From: Mucilaginibacter sp. UBA4741 | Lineage (GTDB): Bacteria; Bacteroidota; Bacteroidia; Sphingobacteriales; Sphingobacteriaceae | Assembly: GCA_002403905.1 (NCBI GenBank) | Contig: DHIR01000011.1 | Coordinates: 5,244 to 34,793 of the forward strand | Reading direction: 5' to 3' | DNA length: 29,550 nt | In this document: positions 7,918-14,774 of the stretch, in pieces | Numbering within the stretch: the stretch's first letter is position 1 | Layout of the letters: each line of letters opens with the position of its first letter | Position numbers and translations under genes: made by a program | The notes under the pieces: generated by a model | What the model was told of the DNA's origin: nothing | Databases searched by the model: none | What the model saw: the letters and a program-made list of their open reading frames with translations, nothing else

Positions 7918-9471
7918 TTATTTAACCTTCCGCAAACTCACCATCACCACCCCATGCTGGTTAACGTCTGCTTTAAATTCTCCATCGAAAGTGCCTAGAT
8001 CTTTTTGTCGCCATAGGTCGCGTACTATGTATTTGCCGGTTAGTTGCAGGTCGGCCCAGTTTAATGTAACCTGCTGTTTTCCGTTATCGCCCAGGTTAAA
8101 CAGCCCGGCGGCTATGGCGCCGTCTTCCATAGTTTTGGCCATTACACCATTGTCGCCCTGTTTGGATATAACTGTTGCCTGTTTGCCGGCGGCATCCTGG
8201 TTAACAGCTAAAACCTCATCGTTGGTTAATAAGCTCAATGTAAACTCATCCAGTTTGGTCAAATCACAACCCAACAATAACGGTACAGACATTAAGCACC
8301 AGGCACTAATATGGGTGTACTGTTCATCGGGTGTAAGGTTGGTTGGGTGTAGGTCCTTGCCCCAACCTAAGTAGCCCACAATCATCATGTCAGGGTCGTT
8401 CCAATGGCCGGGCTTTTCGTAGGGCGCCCATTTATCCTGCGTAAAGATCCTGCTTTTTAAACTTGGCCAGCTATCCCGGATATCGCCGCCTGTGCGCCAC
8501 GCGTTAGATACGGTAGACAGATCACCAATACTGGCAAAAGGTGTGCTGTTTGATAAACTGTAAACAATATCGCGCCCGCTGTTGCGCAAAGCATCAAACA
8601 TCTTTTTGGTTTCGGGCATTTCAATTGGGTTCCAGTCGTATTTCAGGTAATCTATGTCCCACGCGGCCCATTGCTTTACATCATTATCAACAAATTGATA
8701 TTGGCCAATGGCATAAGGCATTAGCTTTTTATTACGCGGCACAACTACCGGGGTCTTAACAAAGGTGCCTTCGGGATTATTTGACGAGCCGCCCACATGG
8801 TGTGCGTACGATTCGGTCCAGGGGGTAGAATAGATCCCCATTTTTAAACCCATGCCATGAATTTGATCACTTGCTTTTTGCATATCAGGAAAAGTTACCT
8901 GATTGGGTTGTATGGCGTGAAACGGGCCGCCGCGTTCGCCCTGCCAAACATCGTCAATGTTCATATAGCTCCAGCCATGATCAATTAACCCCGATGTCAT
9001 CATTGCTTTCGCGTTGGCCAGCAACAGGTCCTCGGTTATAGCTCCAGCATAAACATTCCAGCTATTCCAACCCATAGGTGGCGTTAAAGCAATTTCTTCG
9101 CCTACAACCAGCTTAAAATTACGCTTATCATTGCCTGCCGGATTTTTGGCTATCAACACCAAATTATAGATGCCTGCTTTGTTTACAGAACCTGATAATT
9201 GCCCGGTTGCCGCGTCTAATTTAACCCCGGCGGGTAAGCCCGTTGCCGAAAATTTTAATGGGCGGGTACCGGTTGCAGGCACAGTAAAAACAATGGGATG
9301 CCCCGGCCTTACGCCAAATATTTTAGGGCCGTTAATATGTGGCGATGGCCCGGCTTTAGGCGTTAAAATATAAGCCGAATAATCAGGCGGAGCCGTAACA
9401 GTATTTTGTGCCTTTACTGCAAGTATACTTAGTAAAATACCAGCGGTTAATTTTAATATCCTGAAGGTCAT
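7918..9471 (-). CDS. Secreted GH27 alpha-galactosidase with N-terminal Ig-like domain
   Basis: GH27 enzymes release terminal alpha-D-galactose (some alpha-GalNAc or beta-L-arabinopyranose) with retention. The 517-residue protein has a signal peptide (MTFRILKLTAGILLSILAVKAQ), then a putative Ig domain of the He_PIG type at about 45-125 (GLPAGVKLDAATGQLSG). The catalytic barrel starts at LTPPMGWNSWN (129-139). D279 in YLKYDWN is the nucleophile, and D330 in WRTGGD is the acid/base by comparison with human alpha-galactosidase A. A C-terminal beta domain follows from about 430. It lies 56 bp downstream of the GH29 gene on the same strand, so the two are probably one operon that removes fucose and galactose from the same glycan. 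The family is secure; whether it prefers galactose or another sugar is not. Confidence 0.93.
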   Translation of the reverse strand: MTFRILKLTAGILLSILAVKAQNTVTAPPDYSAYILTPKAGPSPHINGPKIFGVRPGHPIVFTVPATGTRPLKFSATGLPAGVKLDAATGQLSGSVNKAGIYNLVLIAKNPAGNDKRNFKLVVGEEIALTPPMGWNSWNVYAGAITEDLLLANAKAMMTSGLIDHGWSYMNIDDVWQGERGGPFHAIQPNQVTFPDMQKASDQIHGMGLKMGIYSTPWTESYAHHVGGSSNNPEGTFVKTPVVVPRNKKLMPYAIGQYQFVDNDVKQWAAWDIDYLKYDWNPIEMPETKKMFDALRNSGRDIVYSLSNSTPFASIGDLSTVSNAWRTGGDIRDSWPSLKSRIFTQDKWAPYEKPGHWNDPDMMIVGYLGWGKDLHPTNLTPDEQYTHISAWCLMSVPLLLGCDLTKLDEFTLSLLTNDEVLAVNQDAAGKQATVISKQGDNGVMAKTMEDGAIAAGLFNLGDNGKQQVTLNWADLQLTGKYIVRDLWRQKDLGTFDGEFKADVNQHGVVMVSLRKVK

Positions 9472-9527
9472 ACGCTTAATTTAATTAATCTATAGATCCT
9501 GATTTAATTTTCCCTGTACTGCCGACA

Positions 9528-10910
9528 CTAATTGGTCACATTACCTTTTACTTCAATTTTTATAACCGAAGCGATAGGGTCTGGCGCATTGGCAGGGACA
9601 TTGATCTCTAACCCGTCATTACCTTGTTGCGATTTTAAAGAGGCTCCATTAGCTAATAGTTTTGCCGATAGTACCGCGTTCTTTAAACCCGGCACAACCA
9701 GTTTACCATTGGCCGGCCAATTAAATACCGACAAGTAAAGTATAGTTTTATCGCCTTCAACTTTTTTAGTACAGCGGCCCCAGGCCAGTGGCGCTAACGG
9801 GCTGGCAGTAGTGGCATAAATAGCTTCGCCGTTTAACTTCATCCAGGTGCCAACAGCCTTCAGGTCATCAATACTTCCCTGCGGGAATTGCCCCAACGCA
9901 TCGGGCCCAACATTTAATAAATAATTACCACCTTTTGATGCAATATCAACCAGGTTATGGATCAGGGTTTCGGGGCTTTTCCATTTCGTATCATAACTTT
10001 TAAATCCCCAGGTACCATTCATGGTCATACAGGTTTCCCAATCTTTACCATTTAATTCGCTCAGGCTTGGTATTTTTTGTTCGGGTGTTTGGGTATCGCC
10101 CGGATAGTTGGGCCGTTTTAAACGGTCATTAGTAATAATATTAGGCTGCAGCGCCAATACAGCGTTTAATTTTTCGGCGTATTCGTCCGTCATTCCGGTT
10201 GGGGTGTCCCACCATAGTACAGCCACATCGCCATAGTTGGTTAATAGTTCTTTAACCTGCGGTACAGCAACACGATCAATATATTCGCCCATTGTCGCGG
10301 TTGTTTGGTATGGGTCCCAATGCCCTTTATTGGCTTTGGTATAAGCATCTATTTTAGCCGAATCCGGATTAGGCCAGCCACCACTCGCTTCCTTGCGAGA
10401 AACCGCGCCACCCGGATTATTCCAGTCTTGCGCCTGCGAATAATAAAACCCTAGCTTAATGCCATATTTTTTGCAGGCGGCGGCCAATGGCGTTAATACA
10501 TCTTTGCCATAAGGGGTAGCATCGGCAATGTTCCATTTACTGGCGTTTGATTTAAACATGGCAAAGCCATCATGGTGCTTAGCCGTTATCACAATGTATT
10601 TCATCCCGGCATCCTTTGCTATACGTACCCATGCATCGGCATCATATTTTACCGGGTTAAAGGTTTTGGCTGCGGCCTGGTATTCGGCTACCGGTATTTT
10701 TCCGTGGTTCATTATCCACTCGCCGCCGTGGGCAACCGGCACACCATGGTACAAACCGGCCCATTGCGCATAATCGCCCCAATGTATAAACATACCGAAA
10801 CGTGCTTCGCGCCACCATTTCATCCGCTCATCGCGGCTTAATTTTTTTTGTGCGGATACTGTCGTAGCAAATAAAGCAAAAACAGCAAATAGGGTTAATA
10901 TTCGTTTCAT
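9528..10910 (-). CDS. Secreted GH29 alpha-L-fucosidase
   Basis: GH29 enzymes hydrolyse terminal alpha-L-fucosides with retention. The 460-residue protein begins with a clean signal peptide (MKRILTLFAVFALFATTVSAQ). The catalytic barrel shows the family motifs KWWREARFGMFIHWG (31-45), ITAKHHDGFAMF (108-119) and LGFYYSQAQDW (153-163). D235 in VLWWDTP is the expected nucleophile, and E277 in the TPEQ motif is a candidate acid/base. GGNYLLNVGPD is the usual last motif of the barrel, and the C-terminal third is a beta-sandwich. The protein is first in a minus-strand pair with GH27. A small GCCTT/AAGGC hairpin sits about 25 bp before the start, in the presumed leader. A second, divergent GH29 protein is encoded at 22680-24317. 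Confidence 0.94.
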   Translation of the reverse strand: MKRILTLFAVFALFATTVSAQKKLSRDERMKWWREARFGMFIHWGDYAQWAGLYHGVPVAHGGEWIMNHGKIPVAEYQAAAKTFNPVKYDADAWVRIAKDAGMKYIVITAKHHDGFAMFKSNASKWNIADATPYGKDVLTPLAAACKKYGIKLGFYYSQAQDWNNPGGAVSRKEASGGWPNPDSAKIDAYTKANKGHWDPYQTTATMGEYIDRVAVPQVKELLTNYGDVAVLWWDTPTGMTDEYAEKLNAVLALQPNIITNDRLKRPNYPGDTQTPEQKIPSLSELNGKDWETCMTMNGTWGFKSYDTKWKSPETLIHNLVDIASKGGNYLLNVGPDALGQFPQGSIDDLKAVGTWMKLNGEAIYATTASPLAPLAWGRCTKKVEGDKTILYLSVFNWPANGKLVVPGLKNAVLSAKLLANGASLKSQQGNDGLEINVPANAPDPIASVIKIEVKGNVTN

Positions 10911-11210
10911 CGCTATATATAGTTAAGAGTTGCCTTTTAAGGCTAATAATTGGTAATGCAATATAGCACGTTTAAATACATTTTTTGTTATCGCCTATAT
11001 GCCAATGATTAAGCGATTTGAGCAGGGCAATAGTGGTTTAAGCCTTATTGATAAAGAGGTTCAACCCGAGGCCGAACAGTTAATTAAATGATTTTCCTTT
11101 CTTTTTACCTAACTATTTATCAACTTTAAAAACAATTAAATTTATAATCTGTATCATTACTTAACCAGTTGTTACTGGTTAAATTCAAATTTGCCGCTAC
11201 CGGCTATCCT
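10911..11210. promoter_or_regulatory. Divergent intergenic region with a perfect palindrome at 11161-11182
   Basis: This 300-bp gap lies between the GH29 gene (minus) and the broken kinase gene (plus). A perfect 9-bp inverted repeat, TTAACCAGT at 11161-11169 and ACTGGTTAA at 11174-11182, has a 4-nt loop and ends 28 bp before the kinase start codon. It could be an operator or a leader hairpin. A 30-codon ORF at 10999-11091 reads through the middle of the gap but resembles nothing I know. Confidence 0.5.
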
Positions 11211-12535
11211 ATGATTAAAAAAATAAATGATTTATGGTTTAGTTTAATAGGTAGCGGGCCCATTTTCTCTTTAGAAAGCAGGATATTCCATTAGCATCGG
11301 CTTAATTATCCTGGGTGTTGTTTATGTGCCTTATAATTTTTTTGCCGGGCTATATGTAGGAGCCATATCAGCTTTTTTAATTAGCGCTTTTTTTGCTTAC
11401 CAATACTATAATTCGCGCTATCATGGTAAGGCGCATAGCAATACGGTGTTTGGTTTAACAGGCATCCTTATTTTCTCGATCAACTACTTTGCTAACTCAG
11501 GCATTAATGGCTCTACCGATTTGATATGGCCTGCTTACTTGTTGCTGGTATTTGCTATTTCGCCCTACCGGCAGCATATCGTGTGGTTAGGTATCTATAT
11601 AGTAACCTTCTTAATCCTTCACGTTGTAGAGTATTACTATCCTATGTTGGTAAAACATCCTTTTGACCTGGGCAAGGGCGAGTTTATAGACCGGATCACA
11701 GCATTCCCTTTACCGGTGATAACAATTTATATCATCATTAAGTATATCAGGAAGAGCTATGATAAAGAACGAATAATGGTCGAAGAAAAGGCGATAGCTA
11801 TTGCGGTCCGGAACAAACAAATTTTGTCGCAAAAGAATGAGCTGGAACAAAGCAATGCCGAAAAGAACAAGTTGATGTCTATTATATCGCATGATATGCG
11901 AGCTCCTCTTATTGACATACAAAACCTACTTGGAATTGCTTAATGACAATGAACTGGATAGCCTGCAACGCCCTGCTTTAGAAAAAGATTTGCTTACCGC
12001 CACCAATAACACCATGGAGATGCTATCAAACCTGCTGCATTGGTCTAAATCTCAAATGGAAGGCCCAACCGTCAATTTATTAACGATAGATCTGCTTTCG
12101 GCAATAAAAAGCACGTTAGAAATGGGTAAAATGCATGCTCACAAAAAAGACATCGCCTTAAACTATCATATAGAACCCCAAATAACGGTAGTTGCAGATA
12201 CAGATATGTTGCAACTGGTAGTACGTAACCTTATTAGTAATGCTATTAAATTTACCCCGCCTGGTGGTATCATCAACATAAATGCCCAATTAGTAAATCA
12301 CGAATGTAAAGTAACCGTTAGCGATAATGGCAAGGGTATGGACCGGCAAAAACAGGAAAAAATATTTTCCATTAATACCGAACCTGCCTTTGGCACCAAC
12401 AACGAAAAAGGTGTTGGTTTGGGCCTACTACTATCAAAAGAATTTATTGAGCGCCAAGGAGGCAGAATAGGCTTCGAAAGTATTTTTGGCCAGGGTTCCA
12501 GCTTTTTTATTTTTATACCGGCTGTAGTTAATTAA
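11211..12535 (+). pseudogene. Membrane sensor histidine kinase gene broken by two frameshifts
   Basis: Three frames together encode one typical kinase of about 435 residues. The start at 11211 gives MIKKINDLWFSLIGSGP and stops at 11292. The second frame resumes as SIGLIILGVVYVPYNFFAGL, encodes about six membrane helices, a coiled linker and the H-box SIISHDMRAPL, and stops at 11943. The third frame continues as YLELLNDNELDSLQRPA, then the N-box LISNAIKFTPPGG, the G1 box VSDNGKGM and G2 GVGLGLLLSKEFI, ending at 12535. The first break needs about four missing bases near 11285-11295 (or an equivalent shift). The second is one extra A in the run 11921-11924. All catalytic boxes survive, so decay is recent or the breaks are sequencing errors. 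No response regulator is adjacent. Confidence 0.75.
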
Positions 12536-12550
12536 CGCAAGCGGCTGGTG

Positions 12551-13651
12551 TTATTTCTTTTTATCCTCCAATGATCTTACAATTTGCTGCGGCGTTTTAG
12601 TGGTTATGCCAAAGTAAAATTGCTCGCCAGGGTAATAATTTTCACGCAACTCAAAGTTTTCAAATGCAGGCCCGCCGGGTATATTAATGTAGTCGTTGGG
12701 GTTTTTGCTGGCACCGCTCCAGTATTTAGCCCTGCCGTTTACGCGGATCGAAAGCGATGGATCATACTTAGCACTTTCTTTACGCCAGTACTGGATAAAT
12801 TTGACATTGGGTCTGTAACGCCAGTTCGATCGATCCAGATAAGCCTTCGGCCAGGAAGTTAAGCTGGCAAAATTTTCATCAGGTTCGGCAATTGCTATCA
12901 AGTCGCCATTATTATCCCGTAACATTTGCTGTGCCGGGTAACTTTGTTTTTCAACAAAATCAATCCCATCAAAGCCTTTATAAAGCTTTTTTGAATTTAC
13001 AATCCTATCCTTTAAATATAAATTCCTCAATCGCGAATAATTGCCCATAGTAGCCGTAATGGCGCAACGCTGCATCTGCGCGCTTTCTTTATGGTTAAAA
13101 ATTTCTATACCCAATTCTTCGGGGCGGTCGCTGCGGATTGACAGTTTCAAGTAAGGATGCGCTCCGTTAATAAAGCGTTCCATAAATATATAAACTGATA
13201 ACTCTTCTACTTCCGGGTGTTTGCTATCGGGATGTGATATATTTCCACGGGTTTTGGCTCCGGGGAAATAATCTGTTTGGTTTTCGTTGTTGCCGGCCCA
13301 CATCAATTTGCCCCAACGGTTATCTAGCTGCGATGGGGATATTTCGCTAAATTCCATCTTACCATCTACCACGGGCTCTACAGCCAGGTAATTGATGTGA
13401 TATACAGTCCCCTTGTTTTCATAGCCTAATCTTATCAGCCCTCTGGGTCCGCCGGTATTTTCTTCGTTTGTGCCTTCAATCGGCGAGGGCCAAATACTAA
13501 ACACAATACCATTTTTTATGCCCCAAACAGGCGCGCTCTTGCTATGCGCCGGCCTTATCCATAATTTGTCTGTAGCTTGAGCCTGTAGTTTATTGGTATG
13601 AAATAGTATTGTTAGCAGTACAGCAACAACTACGTAGGGTTTATTTATCAT
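12551..13651 (-). CDS. Secreted protein of unknown function, beta-rich
   Basis: I do not recognise the family of this 366-residue protein. It has a signal peptide (MINKPYVVVAVLLTILFHTNKLQAQ) and no TM afterwards, so it is exported. The rest alternates short strands with many aromatic and glycine residues (GIVFSIWPSPIEGT, GPRGLIRLGYENKG, WGKLMWAGNN, KFIQYWRKES), which looks like a large beta-sandwich or propeller. Conserved-looking acidic and Trp residues would suit carbohydrate binding or cleavage; that is inference. It lies 106 bp downstream of the AraC gene on the same strand, next to the fucosidase and the sugar-oxidation operon, so a role in handling the same glycan is plausible. It converges with the broken kinase gene, leaving only 15 bp. 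Confidence 0.75.
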   Translation of the reverse strand: MINKPYVVVAVLLTILFHTNKLQAQATDKLWIRPAHSKSAPVWGIKNGIVFSIWPSPIEGTNEENTGGPRGLIRLGYENKGTVYHINYLAVEPVVDGKMEFSEISPSQLDNRWGKLMWAGNNENQTDYFPGAKTRGNISHPDSKHPEVEELSVYIFMERFINGAHPYLKLSIRSDRPEELGIEIFNHKESAQMQRCAITATMGNYSRLRNLYLKDRIVNSKKLYKGFDGIDFVEKQSYPAQQMLRDNNGDLIAIAEPDENFASLTSWPKAYLDRSNWRYRPNVKFIQYWRKESAKYDPSLSIRVNGRAKYWSGASKNPNDYINIPGGPAFENFELRENYYPGEQFYFGITTKTPQQIVRSLEDKKK

Positions 13652-13757
13652 ATAGTAGTGTGATCTTTTAGCCGGCGCTATCGCCGTATCGCTAAATTAA
13701 GAAACCTACAACAAAAAAAGCCGATCACCTTGTGGAAAATGGAATACGCGTGATTAG

Positions 13758-14627
13758 CTATAACCCCAAAAACTCCCTCTTATAATCCATGGGGCGCTTT
13801 AGCATCACATCTTTAAACTGCTTATTAAAATTTGATAAGGTTTTAAACCCCGATCTGTCAGAAACAACAGAAACACTTAGATCTGTTTCGGTCAATAGTT
13901 TACAGGCATGCTTGATACGCAACTCGGTAATAAATTTAGAGAACCCCTTGTTGGTAGCGGTAGTAAAGTAGCGACTAAAAGAAGTCGGTGTCATACAAAC
14001 CAGCTCGGCCAGTTCATTTAGATGGATCTTTTTGCGGTAGTTTTTTAATATGTACTCATATACGCTGCTCATGCGGTCCGTCTCATCTTTTCTAAACGGA
14101 TCAACATATTCGTTATGCGATATATAATGATACTCTTTAGTCGCGGCCAACTGGTTCAATATCTTTAATAACTGTATAACCGCCGCAAGGCCGTTTAACT
14201 CGGGTAACTCCTTCATCATGGCAATTACTTTCAATTTGGTTTCACCATAAAACTCCAGTCCGCGCGATGATCTTTTGAAAAGTTTTCTTAACTGCACCAT
14301 CTCTTCTTTTTCCATAAGGTGCTCGCCAAGCAAACTTTCCTGCAGGTAAATTACTATGCCGCGGATCTTTAACGAACTGTTCTTTTCAAAGTAGACCTCG
14401 TCACTGCGCCATAAATGGGGCAGGTTTGATCCGGTTAGTACCAGCTCATTTGGATTAAAAGATTTGATACTGTCGCCGACAAACCGGGTGCCGGTTCCTT
14501 CCAGTGGTACAAATAATTGATATTCAGAATGCGAGTGCCAAACCGGGTCGAAATGCTGATCTTCCAGGTATTTGACCATAAATATCTGCGATTCGGGGAT
14601 GGATGACTTGTGTATGGCCGCTTTCAT
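13758..14627 (-). CDS. AraC-family transcription regulator with N-terminal cupin sensor
   Basis: The 289-residue protein has a cupin-like ligand domain at about 15-110 (HSHSEYQLFVPLEGTG at 31-46, then SNLPHLWRSD). The C-terminal AraC DNA-binding domain, at about 185-289, has two helix-turn-helix motifs (LNELAELVCMTPTSFSRYF and VSVVSDRSGFKTLSNFNKQF). Proteins of this layout bind a sugar or sugar-acid and activate nearby catabolic genes. The gene is divergent from the long plus-strand operon beginning at 14775, which it most likely controls. A perfect 9-bp inverted repeat lies just upstream of its own start codon. It may also govern the downstream unknown secreted gene at 12551-13651. The inducer cannot be read from sequence; fucose or a uronate would fit the neighbours. 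Confidence 0.9.
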   Translation of the reverse strand: MKAAIHKSSIPESQIFMVKYLEDQHFDPVWHSHSEYQLFVPLEGTGTRFVGDSIKSFNPNELVLTGSNLPHLWRSDEVYFEKNSSLKIRGIVIYLQESLLGEHLMEKEEMVQLRKLFKRSSRGLEFYGETKLKVIAMMKELPELNGLAAVIQLLKILNQLAATKEYHYISHNEYVDPFRKDETDRMSSVYEYILKNYRKKIHLNELAELVCMTPTSFSRYFTTATNKGFSKFITELRIKHACKLLTETDLSVSVVSDRSGFKTLSNFNKQFKDVMLKRPMDYKREFLGL

Positions 14628-14774
14628 AAGTTATTATTTGCATCAAAAAATGTAAAAATAGGCAAATAATGATAAAATACAGTCGGATTTAGACAAAAAA
14701 CAAAAGGATTTGATGACCATATTTGTTTTATACCTAATTTATCAATTACGTATAAACCTATTTAGCTAATTTTC
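14628..14774. promoter_or_regulatory. Divergent promoter region of the AraC regulator and the oxidation operon
   Basis: This AT-rich gap holds a perfect inverted repeat, ATTATTTGC at 14633-14641 and GCAAATAAT at 14662-14670 (centres 29 bp apart). It starts six bases upstream of the araC-type start codon. The position suits autoregulation by the AraC protein. CATATTTG, around 14720, is one mismatch from the Bacteroidota -7 box (TAnnTTTG) for the plus-strand operon; I give it low weight. Confidence 0.5.

Noticed and set aside
5600..7950. Island as a prophage, ICE or transposon
   Set aside because: No integrase, transposase, terminal repeat or tRNA was found at either edge; only composition and gene content suggest transfer.
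7904..8374. Long antisense ORF opposite the GH27 gene, and similar antisense ORFs elsewhere (for example 25582-26136 and 28324-28752)
   Set aside because: These are shadows of well-supported genes, with no signal peptide, family motif or independent start context.
10999..11091. 30-codon ORF (MPMIKRFEQGNSG...) in the region before the broken kinase
   Set aside because: It could be a gene tail, because the frame is open slightly upstream, but nothing recognisable supports it.
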